The position numbers and the translations under genes were made by a program. From Candidatus Zixiibacteriota bacterium (GTDB lineage Bacteria > Zixibacteria > MSB-5A5 > JAABVY01 > JAHJOQ01): 48,281 nt of DNA. This document shows positions 25,968-34,775 of the stretch, piece after piece; position 1 is the first letter of the stretch, and each line of letters begins with the position of its first letter. The stretch spans positions 1-48,281 of the forward strand of contig JAGVNY010000140.1 of NCBI GenBank assembly GCA_020053015.1. The letters are read 5' to 3'. The notes below the pieces were generated by a model. It was not told the origin of the DNA, ran no database searches, and saw only the letters and a program-made list of their open reading frames with translations.

Positions 25968-27898
25968 TCGATTACGGCGATTTTGAAAACCTCTGATTCC
26001 GAGCCCACGCGCACGTAAGCCAGATATAATCCGGAAGCTACCTCCGCGTTGCTCTCATTGCGACCATTCCAATCGATGAAGATGTCCTGCCCAACTCTCG
26101 CAGTTTTGACTGGAATCGTCCGGCCATAGACCTTTTCGCCTGCAACGGTGAATACCTCCAGGTGAATCTCATCCTCGCTTGTCGCATCGGTCTGCACCTT
26201 GAATTTTACGCTGCGGTTTTGGGATAGCGACAGAGGATTCGGAAATGGATCGTGGAAAACCGTCCCTTGCGCGTACTCTGTCGAATCGGGAATGGTCAGG
26301 CGATACTTCACGTCTTGGTGGATGTACTTGTAGTCCGTTTCCGCATAGGGTGCAATGGACAGTATTACTTCGGAGGAAGCTCCGAGTTCCCGGATCGTAA
26401 ACTGCTCGATGTTTGGATGATTGACAGGATCGATCTCAACGGACTTCTCGCCTACCTGAAAATTGACTTTTGCAGCTCGGACATTCCAAACGAAATCGAC
26501 ATCGCCCTGCGTGCGGTGCTGCTCTCCGTCCAGTTGAAATCTCAGCGAATCAAGGCCGACGGGGATAATTCTGACGTAGTTAGCTGCCAGGTAGTCAGGC
26601 CATGACTGGAAATCGTCGTCTCCGGGATAGTAATCGATGCGCGGAAGCGTCTGGAAAGTCTGGATGTACGGCGTGACAGTAGTTCCGTTGTCCCAGTTTT
26701 CTGGAATGACCGGGTAACTGGCTGCTTCACTGTATCCGATGCCGTCGATCGCACGGCTGCCTGTGAAGTAGTTCCAGAGAGCAAACTCCCCGAGCGCACT
26801 CGGGAAGTCCGACCCCCCGTCGGATTCCTCGGCAATGGCATCCTTGAAGGCGTTTTCGAACACATTTGGTCCGTAGATGACTGCGCAGCTGTCCCAAATC
26901 GTTTTCACGATCTGCCTCCCGTATTTCTGCGACAAATAGAGAGGCCATGTTACGGCTGCATACTGGAAGAATTCGCCCGGAGGAGGATCGATGTCGCAAG
27001 TTCTCAAAGACAAGTGTGGGTTGCCGAAGAAGAAGCCGAGATAGCCATAATAGTCGTTTATGGCATCGTAATTCTGTTCTTCCATCCAGACGCTAGACAT
27101 CTCAAGCCAATGCGTTCGAACATCGCCATTGGGAGTGTGCATATTGGACTCATTCGGGTCATAGCCGAACTGAATTGCGTGAAAGAACTCGTGAGCAGCC
27201 GTGACCCTCAGAGCGTCGAGAGGTCTGGTTCTATAAACTGTTATGTTCGCGTAGTCATTGTCGAGAATGATAAAGGACGTGGCTTTCCATTTGGTTCCGA
27301 CCTTGAACAACTCGTCTTCATAGGTTCCGCCGTAAATGTTCTGATATCCCGTAGCCGTGGGGATGTCGAGCACGTACATGTCATACCGGTCATCACCGCC
27401 TGACGTATAGAAGCCATCGGCTGGAGGTGACGTGAATCCGAGCGTATCGACCTCAAAAGCCCAGACCGAATCGAGAATCATGGCCGTTCTGTCAATGTAG
27501 TCTGGTATGCCGTTGCTGTTGTCATCGACATCAGACTGGTACGGGGCATGAGCGCCTTGTTTCGCGTAGTGAACGAGAAACTGTCCTGCGGGCGATCCGA
27601 TGGTGTCAGGACATTGGCTGTTGAATCGCTGCTTGGCAAATGTCTCGTAAAGCTGCTGGGTGTTGAGCGAGGCGTATTGCATCATGTTCTTGATCGTCAG
27701 GAAAGCAGGGGTGCCACACTTCGGCGGCTGAGAGCCGACAATTCCTGCGGCTGCGGACTGAGAAACGTCCGACATGCCGATCCATCCTTCCAGAACGGAT
27801 CTTAGTTGTTCTTCCTTCTCAGGACTGAGGGACTCGGCTCTCGATGCGCAAAACACCGAACAGACAAAGAGACCTGCAAGAACCAGTGAACCTTTCAC
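25964..27898 (-). CDS. Secreted zinc metallopeptidase (MXAN_6640-like) with C-terminal FlgD-like Ig domain
   Basis: 644 residues. A signal peptide (to ~residue 21) is followed by a catalytic region with the zinc motif HEFFH at His236, Glu237 and His240 (AAHEFFHAIQFGYD). A downstream WLEMSSVWMEEQ may supply a third ligand, as in gluzincin-like enzymes. The C-terminal ~85 residues (from about 560) form a FlgD-Ig/T9SS-sorting-like beta domain with FTVAGEKVYGR and a WNGRNESNAEVASGLYLAYV segment. This domain often ends exported proteins of Bacteroidota-Fibrobacterota-like phyla and may be a secretion signal. It lies 9 bases after the PHP gene. The resemblance to the MXAN_6640 family is from memory of motifs, not a search. 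Confidence 0.85.
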   Translation of the reverse strand: MKGSLVLAGLFVCSVFCASRAESLSPEKEEQLRSVLEGWIGMSDVSQSAAAGIVGSQPPKCGTPAFLTIKNMMQYASLNTQQLYETFAKQRFNSQCPDTIGSPAGQFLVHYAKQGAHAPYQSDVDDNSNGIPDYIDRTAMILDSVWAFEVDTLGFTSPPADGFYTSGGDDRYDMYVLDIPTATGYQNIYGGTYEDELFKVGTKWKATSFIILDNDYANITVYRTRPLDALRVTAAHEFFHAIQFGYDPNESNMHTPNGDVRTHWLEMSSVWMEEQNYDAINDYYGYLGFFFGNPHLSLRTCDIDPPPGEFFQYAAVTWPLYLSQKYGRQIVKTIWDSCAVIYGPNVFENAFKDAIAEESDGGSDFPSALGEFALWNYFTGSRAIDGIGYSEAASYPVIPENWDNGTTVTPYIQTFQTLPRIDYYPGDDDFQSWPDYLAANYVRIIPVGLDSLRFQLDGEQHRTQGDVDFVWNVRAAKVNFQVGEKSVEIDPVNHPNIEQFTIRELGASSEVILSIAPYAETDYKYIHQDVKYRLTIPDSTEYAQGTVFHDPFPNPLSLSQNRSVKFKVQTDATSEDEIHLEVFTVAGEKVYGRTIPVKTARVGQDIFIDWNGRNESNAEVASGLYLAYVRVGSESEVFKIAVIE

Positions 27899-27907
27899 AC
27901 GAACTCC

Positions 27908-28738
27908 TTACGCTGCGTATCTTTCCTTTGCCCTTAGCAGATTCTCATAGCACTCCTTGGGAACGGTTATTCCGCCTATCGATACTTTGTCCGTCTTCCG
28001 GCCATGTGAATCGGATCCGCCGGTGAAGATGATGCCGTACTGCTCAGTGAGTTTCTGGTATTTCAGAGTTGTCCGATTGTCGTGCAATGGATGAATTGCC
28101 TCGATTCCGTCGAGCCCTGATTCAACAAGAGATTGTATCAGATCGTCCCTGCCGAGAGTCCCCGGATGAGCCAGAACCGCGACTCCTTGGGCATCGTGTA
28201 TGAGCCTGATTCCTTCCTCGGGACCGATGTGCTGCTTCGGAACGTACGCCGGAGCATGGTATCCAAGAAACCGGGCAAAGGCCTCATCGAATGATCTGAC
28301 GAATTCCTCCTGCACCAAGGCGTCGGCGACATGAGGCCTGCCGAGCGGTGAGCCACCGGCCACCCGTAGGACTGTCTCCATCGACAGCTCTATTCCCAAC
28401 TCGTTCAGTTTTTCAACTATTCTCTCACCTCTGCTGTGCCTGTCTTTTCGGAATTCCTCGATTCTTCGCACGAATACCGAGTCCTCATGATCTATCAAGT
28501 AGCCCAGAATATGGATTTCCATGCCTTCGCTTGCCGTCGATAGTTCTACAGCCGGCACCACTTCCAGTTCCGAGCCAATTGCTTGACTTCGCGCTTCCTC
28601 GTAACCGGACACCGTGTCATGATCGGCAAGAGCAATGACTCGAAGCCCCATGGCGACAGCTCGCTTGACAACTTCCTCCGGTGACAGAATCCCATCGGAT
28701 CGACTGGAGTGAACGTGCAGGTCTGCGTATCTTCTCAT
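27908..28738 (-). CDS. PHP-domain phosphoesterase
   Basis: 276 residues. The first PHP metal motif DLHVHSSRSDG is at residues 6-16 (His8, His10) and the second is ALADHDTVSGYEEA; further histidines occur in GRPHVADALV, LAHPGT and GGSDSHGRK. This trinuclear-metal fold hydrolyses phosphoesters; relatives act on 3'-5' nucleoside bisphosphates or short RNAs. The ATG at 28738 is chosen because it overlaps the ftcD stop by 4 bases; the longer open frame to 28915 runs inside ftcD and its extra 59 residues look non-coding. Confidence 0.9.
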   Translation of the reverse strand: MRRYADLHVHSSRSDGILSPEEVVKRAVAMGLRVIALADHDTVSGYEEARSQAIGSELEVVPAVELSTASEGMEIHILGYLIDHEDSVFVRRIEEFRKDRHSRGERIVEKLNELGIELSMETVLRVAGGSPLGRPHVADALVQEEFVRSFDEAFARFLGYHAPAYVPKQHIGPEEGIRLIHDAQGVAVLAHPGTLGRDDLIQSLVESGLDGIEAIHPLHDNRTTLKYQKLTEQYGIIFTGGSDSHGRKTDKVSIGGITVPKECYENLLRAKERYAA

Positions 28739-30267
28739 ACTTTCGAGAGAACAATCTCGTAGACCGATTGTGCCAGCTCTTCTATCTGGCTCTTGATTTG
28801 ATCGGCCTCCGCTACGATCCTGCTTCTGACCGCCTCGTCCTCGATGCCCGGCAGGTTGATTCTGACGTTGAGATAAGCGCCCAGCGCGCCGGATCGGCAA
28901 TTCAGCGCTGCGCATCCCGCGTCAGAAACTGAGTTCACGTTGCCTTTCTCTGCGGCTACTTTTGCGACTTTGAGAACTTCCGCGCACGTCTTCATAACTT
29001 TGAGAGGGACTTCTGCCGCCACAATCGTAGCCCTTTGAATTGCCTCTGCCCTGCTCGCCACCTGCTTCTCATTGTCCTTCGGAAGCTTGCGGGCGGCCAT
29101 CACGGCATCGAAGGCTTTTGCGTCTTCGTCGATCAGACCGAAAAGCTGCCGTTTGAGAGAATCGGCTATCTTCATTGTATCGGAGATTTCATCCTGCACA
29201 TCAGCGTATTTCTTCTTCCCGAGAGTCAGCCTGCAAACCATCCCGGTAAGGGCTGCCGCCAGCGTGCCCGCGCAGGCCGAGACGGAGCCGCCTCCGGGGG
29301 CAGGCGATGATGACGCTACGGATTCCACAAAATCGAGGAGGCCCCGACTCGTCGACTGGGTCTCCAGAGACTTCCGCAGCTTCTCCTCGAGAATCTGGTC
29401 CTTAGAGAAGTTCTCGAGCCTGAGATAGAACTCGGCCACATCGATCAGCGCGGCGTTCGGAACAAGGCCGACGATCTCAGACGATGTCGCACGCGCTCCC
29501 CATCGCTCGGCCTCCGATTTGACAGTCTCGAAAACACGGAATATGGGCGTCTTGGGATGATTCACCAGGTTCATCGAGACCTGCGCCTGATTCCGCTCTT
29601 TGATTTCGAATCCGAGCGCTTTGCAGAACATGTATCCGCCGGATCGAGATCTGATGCCGTTGGCGATCCGCTTTGCGACGTTCACGTTTGGCGTGTCGAG
29701 GTAAACGTTGTAAGCCACCAGAGGCAGTCTGACCCCTATCGCAGTGGCCCCTCCCCTCACGTGCATTTTGGATGGACCGAAGTCCGGCTTTCTCGCCGGA
29801 TTCGTCTCAATGTCATCCCGAATGCCTTCGTACTCCCCTGCTCGAACATCTGCCAAATTCGTTCTTTCTGGACGTGTCGCAGCCAGTTCATATAGATATA
29901 CAGGAATTTCAAGCTCTCGACCGACACGCTCTCCGAGCTGGCGAGCGAGCTCAATGCACTCCTCGGTCGTGACACCGGAGATCGGGACGAAAGGGCAGAC
30001 GTCGGTAGCGCCCATACGCGGGTGCTCACCCTTGTGCGTCGATATGTCGAGCGCTTCTGAAGCTGTCTTTATTGCGCGAAATGCGGCCTCCAAAGTTGCC
30101 TGCGGTTCCCCCACGTAGGTAACGACCGCCCTGTTGTGATCCGCATCCATCTCTCGGTCGAGAAGTACGACACCCTGCACTGATAGTATTGCGTTGATTA
30201 TCTGATCGAGTACCTCTGGTCGGCGTCCCTCCGAGAAATTCGGGATTACTTCCACTAACTTGGCCAT
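28735..30267 (-). CDS. ftcD: Bifunctional glutamate formimidoyltransferase / formimidoyl-tetrahydrofolate cyclodeaminase
   Basis: 510 residues. Residues 1-~300 are the formiminotransferase (VEVIPNFSEGRRPEV start, DADHNRAVVTYVGEP with the catalytic-type His), which moves the formimino group from formiminoglutamate to tetrahydrofolate in histidine breakdown. Residues ~315-510 are the cyclodeaminase, with SSPAPGGGSVSACAGTLAAAL, which releases ammonia to give methenyl-THF. The fusion matches the architecture of the mammalian-type enzyme (~540 residues). Start ATG at 30267 with AGGA 8 bases upstream; the 29-residue longer frame is rejected. No hutH/U/I gene is nearby. It heads the seven-gene minus-strand unit. 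Confidence 0.95.
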   Translation of the reverse strand: MAKLVEVIPNFSEGRRPEVLDQIINAILSVQGVVLLDREMDADHNRAVVTYVGEPQATLEAAFRAIKTASEALDISTHKGEHPRMGATDVCPFVPISGVTTEECIELARQLGERVGRELEIPVYLYELAATRPERTNLADVRAGEYEGIRDDIETNPARKPDFGPSKMHVRGGATAIGVRLPLVAYNVYLDTPNVNVAKRIANGIRSRSGGYMFCKALGFEIKERNQAQVSMNLVNHPKTPIFRVFETVKSEAERWGARATSSEIVGLVPNAALIDVAEFYLRLENFSKDQILEEKLRKSLETQSTSRGLLDFVESVASSSPAPGGGSVSACAGTLAAALTGMVCRLTLGKKKYADVQDEISDTMKIADSLKRQLFGLIDEDAKAFDAVMAARKLPKDNEKQVASRAEAIQRATIVAAEVPLKVMKTCAEVLKVAKVAAEKGNVNSVSDAGCAALNCRSGALGAYLNVRINLPGIEDEAVRSRIVAEADQIKSQIEELAQSVYEIVLSKV

Positions 30268-30385
30268 TGTTCGATTCCTGTTCTCTTGTTGCTCTTGCGT
30301 CGCGGTAAGGGTTGTGAATGCTCTCCGTGACGACACATCTAAAGCCGCGATCACAATCCAGTTGTGGCCACCGGCTGAATTTGCT

Positions 30386-30414
30386 AATATACCTGAGTGT
30401 CAACATTCTGTCAA
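30386..30414 (-). promoter_or_regulatory. ftcD: Strong candidate promoter for the ftcD-led operon
   Basis: Minus-strand TTGACA (30414-30409) and TATATT (30391-30386) with an ideal 17-base spacer; the -10 box matches 5 of 6. It lies 119 bases before the ftcD ATG. It overlaps the first codons of the longest reading of the plus-strand hydrolase gene, which is one reason to think that gene starts further in. Confidence 0.7.
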
Positions 30415-31320
30415 AACTCAAAATTCCAAGATCACCCCATTCTAAGCTCTAAATTACGAGTCTGCTTGGTCACCGCCATCGGGGCTTTGGTAGCGTCAGC
30501 TGTCCTCGCTTGGCCAGCTAAGGCCCGACCGCCTTTGGAAATCACATATGTCGCAAATGCGGGATTCCTAATAGAGTGCGATACGACCAAAATCCTGATT
30601 GATGCGCTCTTTGGCGGCTGGGAATCGAACTGGTACCAAGTTCCATCAGATAGTCTGATCAGCCTGATGAAGTCTGCTCAGCCCCCCTTTGACAACGTAG
30701 ACCTGGTGCTGGTGACGCACAATCATGTGGATCATTTCGACCCAGGGATAACCGCCGACCATCTCGCAAACAGCGGTGGCGCTACACTCGTATGCACGGA
30801 GCAGACCGAAGAGCTGCTTGCCGTCTCATGTGAGTACTCTGCAATTGAGGGGCGGATTATGGCAGTATCCGCTTTGCCTGATTCGGCAGTGATTCTGCGA
30901 ATGCAGGGAGTTGAGCTTCGAGTTCTATCCACGCACCACACGCCTTCTATTGAAAGGGACACTCTAACAGGCGAGACGGTCGACCGAAATCGAGGTTTGC
31001 AGCATCTGGAGTTCGTAATAGGAATGAATGGCTACAGACTTTTCCACTGCGGGGACGGCGACCTGAGCAAGGAAGCCAAGTACGTCGCTTTCGGGTTCGG
31101 CAAGGACTCCGTCGATGTTGCATTCCTGCAAGCTTGGAATGCCGGGGAACAACTCAGCTATCGTCAGCTTCTGGTCCGGGACGTGATCAAACCCGTTCAG
31201 ATAATACTCATGCACCGCCACCCTGACCGACCCCTGAGGGGCGATCCGGAGAAGCAACGAGGGATCGCCAGGGAGATCACTGTACCGCGCAGATCAATGG
31301 AAGCGTGGATTGTCAATTAA
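30397..31320 (+). CDS. Exported metallo-beta-lactamase-fold hydrolase
   Basis: Up to 307 residues. The metal motif THNHVDHF (His108, His110, Asp112, His113 counted from 30397) defines the MBL fold, with a later THHT and HCGDGDLS supplying further ligands and a final HRHPD. It resembles the UlaG/YtnP-like soluble branch. A hydrophobic stretch (VCLVTAIGALVASAVLA, ending PAKA) looks like a Sec signal, so the enzyme probably works in the periplasm. The GTG at 30397 has no ribosome site and overlaps the opposing promoter; a TTG at 30466, right before the signal peptide, is a better but still unproven start. Substrate unknown. Confidence 0.85.
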   Translation: MSTFCQNSKFQDHPILSSKLRVCLVTAIGALVASAVLAWPAKARPPLEITYVANAGFLIECDTTKILIDALFGGWESNWYQVPSDSLISLMKSAQPPFDNVDLVLVTHNHVDHFDPGITADHLANSGGATLVCTEQTEELLAVSCEYSAIEGRIMAVSALPDSAVILRMQGVELRVLSTHHTPSIERDTLTGETVDRNRGLQHLEFVIGMNGYRLFHCGDGDLSKEAKYVAFGFGKDSVDVAFLQAWNAGEQLSYRQLLVRDVIKPVQIILMHRHPDRPLRGDPEKQRGIAREITVPRRSMEAWIVN

Positions 31321-31414
31321 CTCATGTCACGGCCGAGATTCGAAAACGAGCTGCGGGACTGTCAGCGTGCCGTAATCTCATCTGCGATGTCCCCCTCTGC
31401 GGATGGACAGAGGG

Positions 31415-31798
31415 CTAATGCCGTTTCGTGACTTTCCTTACCAGTTCCGAGCCGTGCGACAGCTTCATCCAGTTCTCTTCCGACGTAATCCGCAGGATAA
31501 TAACAACCGCAACGAGGCTGTAGATCCCACCGAGAACAAGAGATATGATGCCGATTGTCCGCAAATCCCATCCGGAAACGATGAAGACACCTACATGGAG
31601 CGCCACAAAGCCGACGAGAAGCAGCAACATCACCAGAAACAGTGCCATCACGGCAACAACCGACTTGCGGACAGCGTCGACAATCCGCAGGTACATAGAG
31701 ACGGCTTTGATTTCCGCTATGTCGACCGCGGAACGGAGGCTCCGCGAGATCAAACCCACGGCAACCGACCTGAACAGCGTATTGAGTAAGTCAAGCAA
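31415..31798 (-). CDS. Small membrane protein, holin/DUF-type partner of the DUF883 protein
   Basis: 127 residues with two strong membrane helices in the middle (VVAVMALFLVMLLLLVGFVAL and IGIISLVLGGIYSLVAVVIIL) and a basic tail. The start codon is TTG at 31796-31798, directly abutting the stop of the upstream gene, so translation is coupled. It resembles the small two-helix phage-holin-like proteins that accompany ElaB/YqjD genes, but I could not name its family. It probably works with the neighbour in stationary-phase or membrane stress. Confidence 0.72.
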   Translation of the reverse strand: MLDLLNTLFRSVAVGLISRSLRSAVDIAEIKAVSMYLRIVDAVRKSVVAVMALFLVMLLLLVGFVALHVGVFIVSGWDLRTIGIISLVLGGIYSLVAVVIILRITSEENWMKLSHGSELVRKVTKRH

Positions 31799-32149
31799 CT
31801 ATGAGCTCTTTCTTCCAAGAATGAAACCAAGCAACAATCCGCCGACGGCGGCCACTCCAATATAGGGCCACGGATTGCGGTGCACCTCTTTGTTTACGGC
31901 GGTGCCGACTTCCTTGGCTTTCTCTATGGCCGCTTCCTGGGCGTGGTGCGCCCGCTCGGAAGCATACGCTTTCGCCTTCTTCAATGCGTCCGAAAGATGC
32001 TCGCCCTCGCCGGCCAAGATCTCTTGGACGTTGCCGTATTTCTTCGCTATCATCTCGCGGATTTCATCCTTCTTGTCCTTTGCTGCCTCCTCAAGAAGCT
32101 GCAATGCTTCGCTGATCTTCTCCGAACTGTGTCGCGCATGCTCAGACAT
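31799..32149 (-). CDS. ElaB/YqjD-like (DUF883 or YtxH-type) membrane-anchored helical protein
   Basis: 116 residues. A long charged amphipathic helix/coiled coil (~residues 5-85, rich in Lys, Glu, Ala) ends in HRNPWPYIGVAAVGGLLLGFILGRKS, a single C-terminal membrane helix of the type seen in DUF883 proteins, some of which tether ribosomes to the membrane in stationary phase. The ATG at 32149 has AAGGAGG just upstream; the longer frame to 32200 is rejected. Confidence 0.85.
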   Translation of the reverse strand: MSEHARHSSEKISEALQLLEEAAKDKKDEIREMIAKKYGNVQEILAGEGEHLSDALKKAKAYASERAHHAQEAAIEKAKEVGTAVNKEVHRNPWPYIGVAAVGGLLLGFILGRKSS

Positions 32150-32163
32150 AATGTCCTCCTTGA

Positions 32164-32175
32164 ATATTCGAATAT
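32164..32175. promoter_or_regulatory. Perfect 12-base palindrome upstream of the DUF883-like gene
   Basis: ATATTCGAATAT, 15 bases before the ATG and partly before its ribosome site. It could be an operator, a mRNA feature or chance; no promoter pair was identified with it. Confidence 0.25.
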
Positions 32176-32319
32176 CCGAGAATTCGTCTCCATTCTTCAC
32201 CGGGCATATCCGTGATCCGAGTCTTGCTCCCTTCTGGTATGATTATTCGTCAGAATCCACCGCTTTATTTATTCCTCTCAAGGATAGATTGCAATAATCG
32301 CGAACGTGGTCACCGCAAG

Positions 32320-33276
32320 TCACACTCCTCCTGCACGCTCCTTGATCGCTGCCAGGAGCAGCGGTATCATTATCTCGTGATGACCCGCGAAGTTGAATCC
32401 CTCCGCGCCGAGAGCTTTTGGACGATTCACTACATTCATGCTCGGTCGATAGTGATTGATCATGTCGAAGTTCGCAGTCGTGAATCCAGACAAGCTCGCA
32501 TCAAGATTCTTGGCGACCGAAAGAGCTTTGAGAAACACTTCCGGCATCGTCACCGCAGATCCTATGTTAATGATAACGCCACCGTCCTTGATCCTCGACA
32601 CCGAATGACAAAACACTTGAAAGTCGATATGCGAGGCCTTACCGACCTTCGCGCCGTCATACTCGGGGTGTTGGCATACGATGTCGGTGCCGATTGCAGC
32701 ATGTACCGTGTATGGACTTCCCGCCGCGTACCATCCGTAGGCTATCGAATGGGACGCGAACTGGGGCGCTTCGCGCTCTATGAACAAGCCCGCTGCCTCT
32801 CCGAGGCCGACGTTCTTCGAATCGGATATCGCGAGTACTTCTGCGAATAGCTTCGCTGTCTCTGTCACCATTCCGAAACTGCCGTCTTTGAGATTCTCCT
32901 GGACGTCCTCAGACGTTGAACCAAAGAACGCGACTTCGAGGTCATGTATCAGTCCGGCGCCGTTTGTAGCAAAGTGCATATTGGAATAGCTGCTCAGGAA
33001 GTCGATGAAAAGCGGCGATAAGCCGACTTTGAGAGTGTGAGCGCCGCTCATCAGAATGATCGGTTTGTCAGTCCTGATTGAATTCACGCAGCGCGATACG
33101 ACCACACGAAAGTCATCCGCCTTCAGGAAGTTGGGCAAGCTGTCCACGAATTCTGACACGCGATTGCCATCGGATGGCCAAGCCTTGCCAAAACGGTATA
33201 CGTCGACCTTGTTCGCCCGATCTCTAATAGAGAATCGCTTCACTTTGGTTAGATCTGCTCTTTTGAACTTTGACAC
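32320..33276 (-). CDS. Deoxyhypusine-synthase-like protein
   Basis: About 318 residues from the GTG at 33274-33276; the open frame continues to 33483, but the extra part overlaps the ribosome site of the opposing acyl-CoA dehydrogenase gene and looks non-coding. It contains IILMSGAHTLKVGLSPLFID, ATNGAGLIHDLEVAFFGSTSEDV and GSFGMVTETAKLF. This resembles bacterial proteins related to deoxyhypusine synthase, an NAD-dependent Rossmann-type enzyme of spermidine transfer. Bacteria lack eIF5A, so these relatives probably make homospermidine-like polyamines or act on unknown substrates. Whether the catalytic Lys of deoxyhypusine synthase is present could not be established without an alignment. No polyamine gene is adjacent. 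The start is uncertain. Confidence 0.65.
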   Translation of the reverse strand: MSKFKRADLTKVKRFSIRDRANKVDVYRFGKAWPSDGNRVSEFVDSLPNFLKADDFRVVVSRCVNSIRTDKPIILMSGAHTLKVGLSPLFIDFLSSYSNMHFATNGAGLIHDLEVAFFGSTSEDVQENLKDGSFGMVTETAKLFAEVLAISDSKNVGLGEAAGLFIEREAPQFASHSIAYGWYAAGSPYTVHAAIGTDIVCQHPEYDGAKVGKASHIDFQVFCHSVSRIKDGGVIINIGSAVTMPEVFLKALSVAKNLDASLSGFTTANFDMINHYRPSMNVVNRPKALGAEGFNFAGHHEIMIPLLLAAIKERAGGV

Positions 33277-33472
33277 ATCGAATTCTATCGAACGGGGCTC
33301 GATTCCGCAAGAAGAATCGAAATGGTCTCTGTTGGTGGTTATCCGCTTGATCCAGGATTCGAAGGTGTGCCGTCTCTCGTTTCCCGCTTTTCTTGAAATG
33401 ACCTTGCGCCAGTAACAATGTTTTCGTAGATTTCTCGAAATTTGGCAGAAGCAGTCAACCCAAGGAGGAAGA

Positions 33473-34618
33473 ATGCCATTCAATGTTAGACCGGAGATTC
33501 AGCAGCCCGTTAGGGATATGATAAAGGAGATCGGCCCACAGATACAGGAGATGGGTCGCAGTGAGGACCGCAAGCCTGACTCATTCTCGTTTGACATCTT
33601 CAGGTTGCTTGCCGCAAAAGGCTGTGTGGGCTACGTTATGCCCAAGGAATACGGCGGCGGAGGTCGAACCGCCCTTGAGTATGCGACGATGATTGAAGAA
33701 ATCGCATACTGGGATGCTCCTTCCTCGCTGCTGGCTGCTGTTTCTCAGTTGGCAGTTGACCCGATAACAAGAGTTGGCACCGACGAGCAGAAGAAGGCGA
33801 TCATTCCCAAGTCCGCCAAAGGCGAGTTGATTCCTGCATTTGCTCTCACGGAACCCAATGCCGGCTCGGATGCCGCGAATCAGCAGACCACCGCAGAGGT
33901 CGACGGCGACAATTATGTCATCAACGGCGAGAAGATCTTCATCATGCACGGTGACGTCGCTCACGTGGGCGTTGTGTTCGTGAAGATTCAGGAAGAGGGC
34001 GTCCGCGACAAGATATCATCGGTACTTGTGGACTTGAATCTCCCGGGTGTCAAAAAAGCCACCCTGATGCACAAGATGGGGATGAAGTACGCTACTACCG
34101 GGCGGCTCTGGTTCGACAAGGTCAGGGTGCCGAAGAAGAACCTTCTCGGTGAACCCGGCAAAGGCTTCAAATACGCCATGCAAACGCTTGACGGAGCCAG
34201 AATCGGGATAGCAGCTCAAGCGACCGGAATCTCGCAACGCGCTCTTGATGAGTCGGTCAAGTATTCCAAGGAGCGCATTGCGTTCGGGTCGCCCATTGCG
34301 AAGCTACAGGCCATTCAATGGATGATCGCGGACATGTCGACCAAACTCGAAGCCTCGCGGCTTCTTACCTACAAGGCTGCAGCATTGCAGGATGCAGGCG
34401 AGAAGTTCACGGTTGAAGCCTCACAAGCGAAGCTGTTCGCATCCGAGGCAGCGAATTTCTGCGTGGACAGAGCGATGCAGATACACTCCGGCTATGGCTA
34501 CATCGGCGAGTTCTCTCCAATCGAGAAGCTGTATCGCGATCAGCGCGTCGCCGAAATATACGAAGGTACTTCGGAAGTACAGCGGCTCGTTATCGCGGGC
34601 AACGTGCTAAGAGGATAG
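33473..34618 (+). CDS. Acyl-CoA dehydrogenase
   Basis: 381 residues, FAD-dependent; oxidises an acyl-CoA to the trans-2-enoyl-CoA, passing electrons to an electron-transfer flavoprotein. FAD/substrate segments include AFALTEPNAGSDA (the ACAD signature 1) and signature 2 GYGYIGEFSPIEKLYRDQRV. The catalytic base is Glu364 in IYEGTSEVQRL, as in short/medium-chain members. ATG at 33473 follows a strong AAGGAGGAA ribosome site. It sits upstream of an MBL hydrolase and a carboxylase beta subunit on the same strand, suggesting fatty- or branched-chain acid breakdown. The exact chain-length preference is not readable. Confidence 0.94.
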   Translation: MPFNVRPEIQQPVRDMIKEIGPQIQEMGRSEDRKPDSFSFDIFRLLAAKGCVGYVMPKEYGGGGRTALEYATMIEEIAYWDAPSSLLAAVSQLAVDPITRVGTDEQKKAIIPKSAKGELIPAFALTEPNAGSDAANQQTTAEVDGDNYVINGEKIFIMHGDVAHVGVVFVKIQEEGVRDKISSVLVDLNLPGVKKATLMHKMGMKYATTGRLWFDKVRVPKKNLLGEPGKGFKYAMQTLDGARIGIAAQATGISQRALDESVKYSKERIAFGSPIAKLQAIQWMIADMSTKLEASRLLTYKAAALQDAGEKFTVEASQAKLFASEAANFCVDRAMQIHSGYGYIGEFSPIEKLYRDQRVAEIYEGTSEVQRLVIAGNVLRG

Positions 34619-34775
34619 AGGAGCAGTCGACCGCTGAACGCTATAGCACTTACGATTTAAGCAGGTCGGGTTTCGAAGCGCAAAACGGGCACTGAGGAAC
34701 CCGACTTACTTGTTTCCGAGAGATTCGGTGCCCAGCCTCTTGCGGCGGGATTCGATCGAATAGTCGCGGGATCGA

